NCBI GenBank assembly: GCA_019425655.1
Contig: NQWY01033931.1
Span: forward strand, 1-64,000
DNA length: 64,000 bases
Direction: 5' to 3'
From: Rhizophagus prolifer
Lineage: Eukaryota; Glomeromycota; Glomeromycetes; Glomerales; Glomeraceae
Shown: positions 25,442 to 35,277 of the stretch, one piece after another
Layout: the number at the start of each line of letters is the position of its first letter
Numbering within the stretch: the first letter of the stretch is position 1
The notes under the pieces: generated by a model
What the model saw: the letters and a program-made list of their open reading frames with translations, nothing else
Databases searched by the model: none
What the model was told of the DNA's origin: nothing
Made by a program: the position numbers and the translations under genes

Positions 25442-26829
25442 GCCTCAACATCAATATCACCACCCGGCGTAAACAGCTGGCCATCCTAATCGGGATAATC
25501 ATAACTGGTGCTGCCGCCGCCACCGGCATAATGCTTTACGGGGGCGAAAATAAAGCCCCCCAGAACGCCGGGGCTGCACCGGCCCCCAATATGACCGGCG
25601 TCGTTACCGCCACCTTTAATGAAGAAGTTAACGCCTCGGCCCTCGCACAGCAGCAGGCAAAAACGTCTTCACTTGAGTCGCAAATGGCCCTGCTGCTTGA
25701 AAAGTTCAATCAGCAGAACGCCACCTTTGAGCAAAAACTCGCGCAGCGAGACGCTGAGATTCAACGGCTTTCGCAACAGCCACCCGTTCCGGCTGGCAGC
25801 AACACCCCCACGGGACAGCAGACACCACCTGCTGGTCCGGATGGCACACCACTGCCGGGTCCTGTTGCTGCCGGTCAGACCCGCCCACCTGTTTACACCG
25901 CAACACCGACCGCCAGTGGTGCTGTTAACGTCAATCAGGGTGCCGGGTTTTATCCGGGAGGAAGTGGCCAGCGCATGACGGGCGGGCTGACCACCACCAC
26001 ATTCACCTACGACAGCCTGAAAAAGAAGGGGCCTAAACTGCCCTGGATACCCTCCGGGTCATTCACTGATGCCATCCTGATTGAAGGGGCCGATGCGAAC
26101 GCCAGCGTCACCGGCCAGCAGAATACCCGTCCGGTCACTATCCGCCTGAAGGGTAAAGTGCAGATGCCAAACAACCACGAATACGACCTGGACGGCTGTT
26201 TTGTCACAGGCGAAATCTGGGGTGACATCTCCAGTGAGCGTGGCGAAGTCCGCACAAAGAACCTCAGCTGCATGCCCAAACACGGCGCACCCATTGATAT
26301 GGTTTTCGAGGGCCACGTCAGCTATCAGGGTAAGGGCGGTATCCGGGGCAAACCGGTTATGCGTAACGGCATGATTATTGGTTACGCAGCCGGCGCAGGA
26401 TTCCTGTCTGGTATCGGGGAGGGCATCAAATCCGCCTCCACTCCTTCTGTTGGCCTGGGGGCCACAGCTGACGTCGGGGCAGGGGATGTGCTCAAACAAG
26501 GGTTTGGCGGCGGTGCCGATAAGGCAGCCGATAATCTCAGCCAGTACTGGATTAAACGTGCTGAGCAGTATCACCCGGTGATAGATATCGGAGCGGGCAA
26601 CGCCATCACTGTCGTTTTCCAGGAGGGCTTTCAGCTCAAGACCATTGATGAAACCGATGAGGAACGCGTGAAGGCAGCGGCACAAACCGTGAGTGATGCG
26701 GCACAGAATGCTGCTCATCCTGCACCGGCCACCACCTCCACGTCATCCCCGACCTCGACCGGCAATATTAACCCTGATGAAGTCTTGCGCCAGGCCAGCC
26801 AGTTGCGTCTCGGCGACACCATCAACTGA
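25438..26829 (+). CDS. traB: TraB core-complex protein (VirB10-like)
   Basis: A 463-residue protein: one membrane segment (LAILIGIIITGAAAATGIML), a coiled coil, a Pro-rich periplasmic linker (about 120-160) and a VirB10-like beta-barrel domain with GCFVTGEIWGDISSERG and a channel-forming helix region. It links inner and outer membranes in the secretion channel. Confidence 0.92.
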   Translation: MSLNINITTRRKQLAILIGIIITGAAAATGIMLYGGENKAPQNAGAAPAPNMTGVVTATFNEEVNASALAQQQAKTSSLESQMALLLEKFNQQNATFEQKLAQRDAEIQRLSQQPPVPAGSNTPTGQQTPPAGPDGTPLPGPVAAGQTRPPVYTATPTASGAVNVNQGAGFYPGGSGQRMTGGLTTTTFTYDSLKKKGPKLPWIPSGSFTDAILIEGADANASVTGQQNTRPVTIRLKGKVQMPNNHEYDLDGCFVTGEIWGDISSERGEVRTKNLSCMPKHGAPIDMVFEGHVSYQGKGGIRGKPVMRNGMIIGYAAGAGFLSGIGEGIKSASTPSVGLGATADVGAGDVLKQGFGGGADKAADNLSQYWIKRAEQYHPVIDIGAGNAITVVFQEGFQLKTIDETDEERVKAAAQTVSDAAQNAAHPAPATTSTSSPTSTGNINPDEVLRQASQLRLGDTIN

Positions 26830-26915
26830 TAAAAAGCCATACACGCTCTGAATTTTATAGCCGGACTGTGTTGCCGCATCTTATCAACCCTGTACTCCAG
26901 ATAACCGGAGCGTTT

Positions 26916-27311
26916 ATGTCTGTAATACGAACTCGTTCGCTATTGCTCAAAGTGCTGTATGACTTTCGCCACGTCGTCTTTTTAGTGCTTATTTATGCGA
27001 CTGAAATGACAGTATGGGCAGTGCTAAACCTGAAGGGACTCGGTGACCAGAACTTTGTCAACAGGCGAATCTGTCTGCTCGTAAGCATGGTTATCATAGT
27101 GTTAAGTGGGTGCTCTTATTACGATTCCGATGAGGCGGCACTGACGTTTGCAGGAGCCATCGCGCCCTGGCTCATTGCGCCTGTTGTCATCACCGTGTAT
27201 GGCTTCATCCAAATGAATCTGCATTTCCTGTCGATTGACTGGTTTTTTATCTGCGTACTGGCCAGCTTTTTCATGCAGTTTATGCTCGCCCTTATGAGCC
27301 GGGCTTTCTAA
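26916..27311 (+). CDS. inner-membrane protein in the traP position
   Basis: A 131-residue protein with about four hydrophobic segments, started at 26916 behind CCGGAG. It occupies the place of traP/trbD/trbG in F but shows no recognisable similarity to TraP. Function unknown, probably transfer-related by location. Confidence 0.6.
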   Translation: MSVIRTRSLLLKVLYDFRHVVFLVLIYATEMTVWAVLNLKGLGDQNFVNRRICLLVSMVIIVLSGCSYYDSDEAALTFAGAIAPWLIAPVVITVYGFIQMNLHFLSIDWFFICVLASFFMQFMLALMSRAF

Positions 27312-27372
27312 TAAGTTTTAAATCCGCATCCCTCTTTTATATACACCCTGAATTACCAACCGGAGTTACCCC

Positions 27373-27918
27373 ATGAAAAACGTACTGGGTGCTGCACTGC
27401 TGTGTGGCGCACTAACCGGCTGCGCCGGTATGAATTCCAATTTTGACTGCAATAAAACCGCTACAGACCAGTGCCTTACCACAGCTGAAGCCAACAAACT
27501 CGCCGCAAGTGGTAAAAGTCTGGATGACCTTACAGCTGAAAAAAGCGTAAAAAAGCCTGCGGGTGAAACCCTGCCGGCACTGCGTAATACAGCCCCGGTT
27601 ATCAGTCCTTCCCGGCCTGTCTCTGTCGCACCAACCGGTTACACCGCGCCTTCCACACTCACTCCCCGCCCGATTGCCGGTACGCCTGTCAGGTCTTCTG
27701 TGACAAGCCGGACGGTTGTTAACACCCCGTCCGTGAAACCGGACACCGGTGCCGGGCGGGTGACCGCGCAGCGTATTCCTGATGCCACGCAGCGCCTGTG
27801 GATCGCCCCCTGGGTGGACACTGACGACAACTTTCATCAGCCCGCTGTCGTGGAGTTTGTGAAAAACAAATCCCGCTGGGATGAAGGGTTTCGGGTTATT
27901 GGGGAGGGCGGGGAATAA
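27373..27918 (+). CDS. traV: TraV outer-membrane lipoprotein
   Basis: A 181-residue lipoprotein with lipobox ALTGC (lipidated C17) and further cysteines in NFDCNKTATDQC, the TraV pattern. The long middle is Pro/Thr/Ser-rich. TraV (VirB7-like) anchors the core complex. It overlaps traC by one base. Confidence 0.9.
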   Translation: MKNVLGAALLCGALTGCAGMNSNFDCNKTATDQCLTTAEANKLAASGKSLDDLTAEKSVKKPAGETLPALRNTAPVISPSRPVSVAPTGYTAPSTLTPRPIAGTPVRSSVTSRTVVNTPSVKPDTGAGRVTAQRIPDATQRLWIAPWVDTDDNFHQPAVVEFVKNKSRWDEGFRVIGEGGE

Positions 27919-30527
27919 TGAGTGATTTTCTCGACAGTGTGATGAGCCTCGTTCGCGGGCGTGATGAGGCTGACGGGGCGGCAAGAGCAAAAGCCAACCT
28001 GCAGCAGACGTGGGATTATCCCTCGCTTATCGCGTCCCTGCCGTACCGTTACTACGATGATGTGAACGATCTCTTTATTAATACCGGCACGGCGGGCTTC
28101 ATTATGGAAGCCGCACCGCTGCCGGGTGCGAATGAACAGATTGTCGCCGCCCTGGATGACATGCTGCGTAAGAAACTGCCCCGCAAGACACCGGTCACCG
28201 TGATAATGGTCGCCAGCAAGTGTGTTGGGGAGCGGATCAAGAACGGCGTCAGTGATGATATGTGGAAAGGAGGGATGGCCGATCATCTCAATAAAATCAC
28301 GCGCGCCTTCTGGGAACGTTCTGCGCTGAAAGGCCTGGCTAACAAGCGGGAATACCCACTGTACCTGCGTAATTACCGGGTGTTTATCGTCTACGGCAAG
28401 GCCATGAAGCGCCACAGCCAGCAGCTGACCGATGAGCTGATCCAGGTCCGCAACACCATCCGCGTCTCACTTGATGCCGCGCGCATTGAAACGGTCAACA
28501 CCGGCGTGAACGAGTTTTTGTCTGTGATGCGGGAGCTGACCAACTACCGTCACGCACAGGTCATGCCAGCCAGCCCGGAATATAACGAAGACGAGCTGCT
28601 TAACCGTCAGATAGTAGACCAGGGCATTGATGTTAATGTGCGCCCGTCGTATATCCGTCTTGAACTGCCGGAAGAAGCCGGTCACAACGTCACGACCCGG
28701 CGTGAACCGGCGTCTGCCTGTCGTGTCGTCAACATGCAGCTGGCCAAAAACCCCAAACGCTTTGCGCTCTGGCAGGGCGCAGATAATCTGCAGAACCTGC
28801 GTTATCCCGATCTGGGTATTCCCTGTCCATTTATGCTCACCTGGACCATCGAGCTTGAGGAGCAGACCAAAAGCCAGGGTGAGGCGATGCGCAAGGATAT
28901 GGATTTAAGTAAAAAGGCGGCATCCGCTTACGGCCAGCTGTTCCCCGGCACAAAACGGGCCGCAGAGGAGTGGCGACGGACCCGCGAGCAGCTGCACAGT
29001 AATGAAATATCCCTCTGCCGCTTCTACTTTAACCTGACGCTGTTCACCCCCGACAATGATCAGGATGCGCTCTCCTGTGAACTGGCGGCAGTGAACGTCT
29101 TTCGTAAAAACGAGCTGGAGATGGTTGCGCCCCAGTATCAGCAGATGCGTAACTGGCTGGCCGGCTTCCCATTCGTGATTCAGGAAGGCATGTGGGAAGA
29201 CCTCAAAGCCACGGGCGCGACGCTGCGCGCCAAGAGCTGGAATGCGGTCAATTTGATGCCGGTTGTGGGCGAGCGCCAGCTTTCCTATAAGGGCATGCCG
29301 CTGCCAACCTACCGGAACCAGGTGGCCTTCTTTGACATGTTCGGGGAGGAAAACGGCAGCACCAACTTTAACATCGCAGTCACCGGCACCTCCGGAGCAG
29401 GTAAGTCGTTCCTGACACAGGGCATACTGCGAGATGTGCTGAACGCCGGCGGGTTTGGCTGGGTGATTGATATGGGTGACAGTTATAAGAACTACTGCCA
29501 CCAGGCGGGCGGTGTGTACCTTGACGGCGCGAAACTGCGCTTTAACCCGTTTGCCAACGTGAAAAACATTGATGAGTCTGCGGAAGGGATTGTCCGCCTG
29601 CTGGCAGTACTGGCCAGCCCGACGGCAGCCCTGGACGCGGTGTTTGAAGCCATTCTGCAAAAAGCGGTCGTACACGCATGGGAACTGAAGCAAAACGAGG
29701 CGCGCATTGATGACGTGCATAACTACCTGACCAGCACTGAGATAAATGAGGCGTTTGCCGACAAACCCACCATTCTCTCGCGGCTGGCTGAACTGGCCAT
29801 GCTGCTGGAAACCTACTGTACCTGGGGACCTGACGGCGAATACTTTAATGCGGCCACACCGACACTGGACGGTGAAACCCGCTTTGCAGTTCTGGAGTTG
29901 CTGAGCCTGGAAGACAAGCCGAAGCTGCTCTCTGCGATCCTGTTTTCGCTCATTCTCGCGATTCAGGAAAAGATGTACCACAGCCCGAGAAACCTGAAAA
30001 AAGTCTGCATTATCGATGAGGCCTGGCGACTGCTCGGTGGCTCCAACCCGCACGCAGCACGGTTTATCGAAACCGGTTATCGTACCGTGCGCCGCCACCG
30101 CGGGGCGTTCGTCACCATCACCCAGGGCATCAGGGACTTCACCGCCAGTAAGGAAGCCGAAGCGGCCTGGAACAACAGCTCCACCAAAATCACCCTGCTG
30201 CAGGATGCGAAAGCCTTCAAACAGTACCTGTCTGACAACCCGGATCAGTTCCTCCCCGTTGAGCAGGAAGTTATCCGCTATTTCCAGAAAGCGCTCTCTA
30301 CTGGTTTCAGTTCTCTGCTGATAACTGCAGGTGAATTCAGCTCCTTCCACCGGCTGTTCGTGGATCCGGTCACCCGCGCCATGTTCAGCTCGAAGGGGGA
30401 GGACTTTGCGTTTATGCAGGAGGCACAGAAAGCCGGGGCAACGGCGGAGGAAGCCGCATACCTGCTGGCAGAAAAAGAGTTTGGTGAAGAACTGAAGGAG
30501 CTTGAAGAATGGGTGAAAGCAGCATGA
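27918..30527 (+). CDS. traC: TraC assembly ATPase (VirB4-like)
   Basis: An 869-residue ATPase (875 in F). Walker A GTSGAGKS is near residue 490 and Walker B VCIIDEAWRLL near residue 695. It powers pilin extraction and polymerisation. The long frame antisense to it (28905-30545) is a codon-bias shadow. Confidence 0.95.
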   Translation: MSDFLDSVMSLVRGRDEADGAARAKANLQQTWDYPSLIASLPYRYYDDVNDLFINTGTAGFIMEAAPLPGANEQIVAALDDMLRKKLPRKTPVTVIMVASKCVGERIKNGVSDDMWKGGMADHLNKITRAFWERSALKGLANKREYPLYLRNYRVFIVYGKAMKRHSQQLTDELIQVRNTIRVSLDAARIETVNTGVNEFLSVMRELTNYRHAQVMPASPEYNEDELLNRQIVDQGIDVNVRPSYIRLELPEEAGHNVTTRREPASACRVVNMQLAKNPKRFALWQGADNLQNLRYPDLGIPCPFMLTWTIELEEQTKSQGEAMRKDMDLSKKAASAYGQLFPGTKRAAEEWRRTREQLHSNEISLCRFYFNLTLFTPDNDQDALSCELAAVNVFRKNELEMVAPQYQQMRNWLAGFPFVIQEGMWEDLKATGATLRAKSWNAVNLMPVVGERQLSYKGMPLPTYRNQVAFFDMFGEENGSTNFNIAVTGTSGAGKSFLTQGILRDVLNAGGFGWVIDMGDSYKNYCHQAGGVYLDGAKLRFNPFANVKNIDESAEGIVRLLAVLASPTAALDAVFEAILQKAVVHAWELKQNEARIDDVHNYLTSTEINEAFADKPTILSRLAELAMLLETYCTWGPDGEYFNAATPTLDGETRFAVLELLSLEDKPKLLSAILFSLILAIQEKMYHSPRNLKKVCIIDEAWRLLGGSNPHAARFIETGYRTVRRHRGAFVTITQGIRDFTASKEAEAAWNNSSTKITLLQDAKAFKQYLSDNPDQFLPVEQEVIRYFQKALSTGFSSLLITAGEFSSFHRLFVDPVTRAMFSSKGEDFAFMQEAQKAGATAEEAAYLLAEKEFGEELKELEEWVKAA

Positions 30528-30934
30528 CGACACCGGATGAATCAAACAGCGCCGGTGCGGTAGAGGAAGGTGAAGTCCGCATCAGCAGCGGGCGGAAATG
30601 GGGCGTGTGGGTGACGGGCATAACGGCTGCGCTGACGGCGACGGTCGCGATAAGTCTTCTCACGGTCCGGCTGGCCACGCCGGCCATCGTGACCTTCGAT
30701 ATGAAAGGCACAATGGACATGTTCATGCAGCAGTCGGCGCAGCAGAAACTGGATGAGGCCAGCGCGAAGGTGCTCACCCGACGGTTCAACGCGGCGCTGA
30801 CGCAAAGCCTCAGTGACTGGCAGCAGGAGCATAACGTGATCATCCTGGTGTCCCCGGCCGTCGTCAGCGCGCAGCCCGATATTACGCCGCAAATACGTAA
30901 TGAAATTGCGCAGCGCATGCAGGAGGCGAAATGA
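30524..30934 (+). CDS. trbI: TrbI
   Basis: A 136-residue protein with one N-terminal membrane segment (VWVTGITAALTATVAISLL) and a helical periplasmic part, in the conserved traC-trbI-traW order. In F, TrbI affects pilus length and retraction. Starts in an ATGA overlap with traC. Confidence 0.82.
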   Translation: MTTPDESNSAGAVEEGEVRISSGRKWGVWVTGITAALTATVAISLLTVRLATPAIVTFDMKGTMDMFMQQSAQQKLDEASAKVLTRRFNAALTQSLSDWQQEHNVIILVSPAVVSAQPDITPQIRNEIAQRMQEAK

Positions 30935-31566
30935 AGATGCACCGCGGGCTGGCTGGCGTAATGTTACTGGCGATAACGGCAACAGCAGGCGCAAAAGACC
31001 TCGGCACGTGGGGCGCAGTGTTCGAGCCGGCAGAACAGGATATGTTGGTCTTCATTCAGAACCGCCTGCAGACGATGGAGCAAAGCGGTGAACTGGACCG
31101 ACTTAAAAACGAAGCCATTGATCGGGTGAAGAAAAACGCCGTCCGGCCACCGCCGGTGACCGGGCTGACGCACGCCACCAAATACCGCACCTTCAGCTTT
31201 GATCCGACCTTCACCGTTAACGAAACCATCAGTGATACGAAGGGAAACATTATCGCCCGCAAAGGCGACAGGGTTAACCCGTTCGATAAAGTACCCTTTA
31301 GTGAGACGCTTTACTTCCTCGATGGAGACAACCCTGACGAGCTGGCATGGGTTAAGAGGGAGATCACCGGCACGACAAACTTCAAGGTGATCCTGGTGAA
31401 CGGCAACATTAAAGACACCAGTGACGCGCTCGATGAGCGGATTTATTTTGACCAGGCTGGCGTATTGACCACAAAATTCGGGTTTGAACACACGCCTGTA
31501 CGCATTACGCGAGACGATCGCGTAATGAAAATTGAAGAAATCCCGGTTAAGTCAGGTGGCAAATAA
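30931..31566 (+). CDS. traW: TraW pilus assembly protein
   Basis: A 211-residue periplasmic protein (210 in F) with a short signal peptide ending AGAK and the family segment DLGTWGAVFEPAEQDML. Works with TraU and TrbC in pilus assembly. Overlaps trbI by ATGA. Confidence 0.9.
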   Translation: MKMHRGLAGVMLLAITATAGAKDLGTWGAVFEPAEQDMLVFIQNRLQTMEQSGELDRLKNEAIDRVKKNAVRPPPVTGLTHATKYRTFSFDPTFTVNETISDTKGNIIARKGDRVNPFDKVPFSETLYFLDGDNPDELAWVKREITGTTNFKVILVNGNIKDTSDALDERIYFDQAGVLTTKFGFEHTPVRITRDDRVMKIEEIPVKSGGK

Positions 31567-31650
31567 ACGTTTCCGTTCCCCTCTGACCTCCCCTTAACGC
31601 GCATCCCACATACAGAAAACCGCACATCCACCGCAATTATGGAGCTGACC

Positions 31651-31932
31651 ATGTCAACAACATTAGGCGATCTGTTCCCCCAGCTGAATAACTGTCGGCA
31701 GGAGCAGAAAAAGTCACAAAAGCCAGTCCGTAAAGGAACGGCTCAAAAACTTAAAGATCTCTATCCTGAAATTGAATCATGGAATTCTGTTTTCGTCACG
31801 CAGGCCTGGTTCCACTGGCTGAGATCAATTGGAATGGCACTGAAGGAGCCGGATAAACGCGATGAACGTTTCCCGACTTTCCTGATAGATAAAATCCAGG
31901 GGGAAATGCGGGAGACTGGACAATGGCGCTGA
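31651..31932 (+). CDS. unknown gene between traW and traU (1)
   Basis: A 93-residue soluble, basic protein starting MSTTLGDLFPQLNN behind GGAGC. It contains SWNSVFVTQAWFHWLRSIGM but no known motif. It overlaps the next gene by ten bases, so the two form a coupled pair inserted into the tra operon. Confidence 0.65.
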   Translation: MSTTLGDLFPQLNNCRQEQKKSQKPVRKGTAQKLKDLYPEIESWNSVFVTQAWFHWLRSIGMALKEPDKRDERFPTFLIDKIQGEMRETGQWR

Positions 31933-32942
31933 CAAATAAGGAAGTGTTCGAGTTAATAAGCGCAGCCGCTATAGGTTTGGTGATTATCAGCATGCTGATA
32001 CGGTGGTTTTTACACCGTCATCATCAGGCCGGTCCGTATACGGTGCCTCAGGAAGAGCTGATATTCAGCAGTACAGGGAATGGCCGTGCAGTATGGGAAC
32101 ATGCAAATGATGCTTTTTATGCTTATTTATTAAAGGAACTTCAGACTGCGCTTAAACGGGAGGGTTATTGCCTGACCCGCAAAGTGTCGGAACGCACGAT
32201 GATGCCTGAACATGTCCGCAGGCGCATCAGTGAAACAATGGTACGCATGCGCGGACATTACCTGGCACCAAAGCAGGATGAAAAAGCGCTTCAGAACTGT
32301 GTCGAAATTAGCCTGACTGATGGATATGCCGATACCTTGCTGGAGTGGCTCTTTAAAGGATGTGAGGCCCAGGGCTGGCATATTGCCCTTTGTGCAGATG
32401 CCAGCGGCGCAGGTGAATATATTCCCTCTCAAACAACCTGGTCAGCGCATGCTTACCCGTTGCAACAGGTCATTATTCAGGTCACTGCGAGCAACCGTGC
32501 AATTACCAGCGACCTGACCCGCTGTCTTGAGACGATCGCCGGGACGTTGCGGGAAACACCTTTCCCGGCTTCAGGGGATAGCATGAAGCTTGCGGGGAAT
32601 TATGGTTACACCGGTTCGACAAATCCATACCTGCCGGTGAACTACGAACTGCTTTGCCAGCACTGCGCGATATCGCCCGGATTTTTTGTCGACGATTACG
32701 GCAGTGTGCTACCGCATTATTTTGAGGAAGAGCGCGAAAGACTGAAGTCTCTTCCGGGCCTTCATATCACCGTCGTTGTGCAGGGAACGCGTCATACCTT
32801 TACTGAAACCCTGGCGCAGTTTGTTGAGCAGGCTGCGAAACGACTGCGTCTCGGAGAGCATGAAGGTGCGGAATATGATGACGATGCAGGCTATGCCTTC
32901 ATTAAAGAGCGCATCGCTGTTCCTGAGGTCGAGTCAACATAG
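31923..32942 (+). CDS. unknown membrane-anchored protein between traW and traU (2)
   Basis: A 339-residue protein with one N-terminal membrane segment (LISAAAIGLVIISMLIRWFL) and a large soluble domain, probably cytoplasmic given the following basic residues. I recognise no family. Coupled to the preceding small gene. Confidence 0.7.
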   Translation: MALTNKEVFELISAAAIGLVIISMLIRWFLHRHHQAGPYTVPQEELIFSSTGNGRAVWEHANDAFYAYLLKELQTALKREGYCLTRKVSERTMMPEHVRRRISETMVRMRGHYLAPKQDEKALQNCVEISLTDGYADTLLEWLFKGCEAQGWHIALCADASGAGEYIPSQTTWSAHAYPLQQVIIQVTASNRAITSDLTRCLETIAGTLRETPFPASGDSMKLAGNYGYTGSTNPYLPVNYELLCQHCAISPGFFVDDYGSVLPHYFEEERERLKSLPGLHITVVVQGTRHTFTETLAQFVEQAAKRLRLGEHEGAEYDDDAGYAFIKERIAVPEVEST

Positions 32943-33038
32943 TCATCCCCCCGTTCTGGCTGAATATTCGTTGCTTACCGCGTTGCGCTCAGCATCATCC
33001 GGACGCCTCCTGATTACATCTTTTGAAAAGGTATCGCT

Positions 33039-33248
33039 ATGCAAAAAGACCCTGAAAGCAAAAGGGCCAGAACTACTGACATTTCTTCCATGCGCCTTGA
33101 TGAGCAAGCGAAAGCTGAAATTATTGCCATCCTGGGTGAAAACCCGCTGTATAACCGGTCCGTTATCCTGCGTGGCGCCCTGCTTGTTCTGTCCCGTCTC
33201 CCCAAAAAAGAGCGCGAAGCTGCCATTCTCGAAGCCGCTGGCCGCTAA
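33039..33248 (+). CDS. small putative DNA-binding protein (3)
   Basis: A 69-residue protein with a basic N-terminus and a segment (ISSMRLDEQAKAEIIAI, then NRSVILRGALLVLSRL) that could be a ribbon-helix-helix fold. AAAAGG precedes the start. Possibly a regulator; weakly supported. Confidence 0.5.
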   Translation: MQKDPESKRARTTDISSMRLDEQAKAEIIAILGENPLYNRSVILRGALLVLSRLPKKEREAAILEAAGR

Positions 33249-33316
33249 GTCTTCGCTCCCGTAATCAGCCCGCCCGCCTTTCCCGGTGGCCGTGGCACTC
33301 CATTAAGGTTTATTCC

Positions 33317-33658
33317 ATGTCCCAACCTGAAAAAATCGGGCCGGTGCCGGTTGTCCGCGATCGCTTCGGCTTCTTTTCACACCCGCTTTATTTCACGCCC
33401 GCTGACGATCGTGACTTTGGTCGTCCGGGCGAGTTTGATGCCTGGCTTGCGGCGAACCATCTTGAGATGGTGCTGACGTCAATGGATACAGAAGACGGGT
33501 CTGTCGCGGCGCTGCAGTACGCGATGACCGGGGCCTTCACGCAGTGGAAACCGGAAAGCCCGGCAGGCGCAGGGTGGTTTGTCGGCTCCCTTCATGAAAA
33601 TGAAGATGATGGCCCGGTGTGCATCTGGTTACGGGAGGTGACATGCGTCGCTATCTGA
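33317..33658 (+). CDS. hypothetical protein before traU (4)
   Basis: A 113-residue soluble acidic protein (MSQPEKIGPVPVVRDRFGFF). It overlaps the traU start by 16 bases, so it is part of the operon. No family recognised. Confidence 0.6.
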   Translation: MSQPEKIGPVPVVRDRFGFFSHPLYFTPADDRDFGRPGEFDAWLAANHLEMVLTSMDTEDGSVAALQYAMTGAFTQWKPESPAGAGWFVGSLHENEDDGPVCIWLREVTCVAI

Positions 33659-34647
33659 GGTTGCTGCTGTTTTTGTCCGGGATGCTGGCGTTGCTTCTTT
33701 CCAGTGCGCCATCTTCTGCTGCTGCGAGTAACGCCGGTGATGGCCGCTGGGTAAACCCCATCTCTGATGTCTGCTGGAAATGCCTGTTCCCGATGTCAGT
33801 CGGCAGTATCAAGCTTGCTTCCGGCCCTCAACCGGATACCTCGAATCCGGCGTCGCCAATCCAGATTTGCTCTTATGGCGTGCTCTATCGTATGGGCCTG
33901 GCCATTGGCTACTGGGAACCAGTAGCCATGACCGACGTTACGCGCGAACCGGGTGTGATGGTGAATATGGGCGGATTCAAAATCGACCTTGGGCGTACCG
34001 GTACCGGCACTGCAGGTCAGAGTGACCGACCCAATGCCGGCGCGTTCTACCACGTCCACTGGTACAAATATCCGCTCATCTCCTGGCTCAGCATCATGAC
34101 CAGCACAGGATGTTTCCAGGGAGGAGATATGGACATTGCATATCTGTCCGAGGTCGATCCACTGTGGAATGACTCGACGCTCTCAATGCTGATCAATCCC
34201 GAAGCGGCGCTGTTTGGCAATCTTATTGCACAGGCTGCATGTGCTGCAGACGCAGTAGCCAGTACAGCGGGTGTGCCGTTATCACCTCTGTTCTGGTGTG
34301 CCGGCAGTCAGGGTTCCATGTACCCATTTACCGGCTTTACCAGTGGTGAGTTTTCCCCGCTGGAGTCATCTTTGCTGGTCAGTGAGCGCATGGCGTTCAA
34401 GTTACACCGGGAAGGACTTGTGATGAACACCGTCGGAGCAGACTTTGCAGTCTGTTATGAGTATCCATCCCCTATTGTACCCAAAGAGCGCTGGCGCTAT
34501 CAGATGGTTAACATGTATCCCGAAACTTCCAGCTGTCATGCCTTTGGAGCGAGCACCCAGACCTGGGGTACGCCCCATAACTCTCCTCAGTCGAAGAAAA
34601 ACTTCGGTTATCTGCTCTGGCGCAAACGCAACTGCGTCTATTCGTGA
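33643..34647 (+). CDS. traU: TraU mating-pair protein
   Basis: A 334-residue periplasmic protein (330 in F) with a signal peptide ending SSAAA, then the family segments NPISDVCWKCLFPMSVG and SWLSIMTSTGCFQGGDMD. Cysteine-rich. Needed for DNA transfer more than for pilus growth. The GGGAGG site fixes the start at 33643. Confidence 0.93.
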   Translation: MRRYLRLLLFLSGMLALLLSSAPSSAAASNAGDGRWVNPISDVCWKCLFPMSVGSIKLASGPQPDTSNPASPIQICSYGVLYRMGLAIGYWEPVAMTDVTREPGVMVNMGGFKIDLGRTGTGTAGQSDRPNAGAFYHVHWYKYPLISWLSIMTSTGCFQGGDMDIAYLSEVDPLWNDSTLSMLINPEAALFGNLIAQAACAADAVASTAGVPLSPLFWCAGSQGSMYPFTGFTSGEFSPLESSLLVSERMAFKLHREGLVMNTVGADFAVCYEYPSPIVPKERWRYQMVNMYPETSSCHAFGASTQTWGTPHNSPQSKKNFGYLLWRKRNCVYS

Positions 34648-34656
34648 GGTCGGACA

Positions 34657-35277
34657 ATGAAAAATGCTTATTTACAGGCCCTGTTTATCAGCGGCCTGTT
34701 TTTTTGCACGTCGGTGGTGGCCGCAAGTGAACAGGCCACGATATCCGGACGTGACAGGGACTGGATGAAACAGCAGCAACAGGCACTCCAGGAATTCAAA
34801 AGCACCCTGCAGGAACAGCGTATGCAACTGCCACCCGCACAACGTGACCTGGTCAGTCGTTTGCAGGGAGACATCTCGGCCCGGCAGGCGGCGTCAGGAC
34901 AGGGTGAAAAACCTGCTTTCCCGGCGCTGTATTTTGTGTCTCTGGGCATACCTCGGGAAGGATTGCTGCCGATGCTTAAGGACGCAACCCGCTATGGGAT
35001 CCCGGCAACCATCCGGGGGCTGTTGAATAACGATTTACGCCAGACCGCATCAGCGATGTTTGAGCTGGCCAAAGAGGACAAAAATATCGGGGTTCAGATT
35101 GACCCGACCCTGTTCAGTGAATACCACATCAGCGCCGTACCCGCTCTGGTAGTGACCTGCCCGGGACATTTTGATGTCATACGCGGCAGTTTGCCGCTGG
35201 CACAGGCACTGGAGAAAATTGCAAAAGCCGGTGATTGTGCCACTACTGCACGCAAGTTGCTGGAGGAGGCCAGATGA
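34657..35277 (+). CDS. trbC: TrbC pilus assembly protein
   Basis: A 206-residue periplasmic protein with a signal peptide (to VVAA), a coiled segment and a thioredoxin-like C-terminal half without CxxC (ALYFVSLGIPREGLLPML). F-type TrbC works with TraW. Overlaps traN by ATGA. Confidence 0.88.
   Translation: MKNAYLQALFISGLFFCTSVVAASEQATISGRDRDWMKQQQQALQEFKSTLQEQRMQLPPAQRDLVSRLQGDISARQAASGQGEKPAFPALYFVSLGIPREGLLPMLKDATRYGIPATIRGLLNNDLRQTASAMFELAKEDKNIGVQIDPTLFSEYHISAVPALVVTCPGHFDVIRGSLPLAQALEKIAKAGDCATTARKLLEEAR

Noticed and set aside
28905-30545. 546-residue frame antisense to traC
   Set aside because: It lies wholly opposite a clear TraC ATPase gene, has no motif, and is explained by the GC-rich codon pattern of traC.
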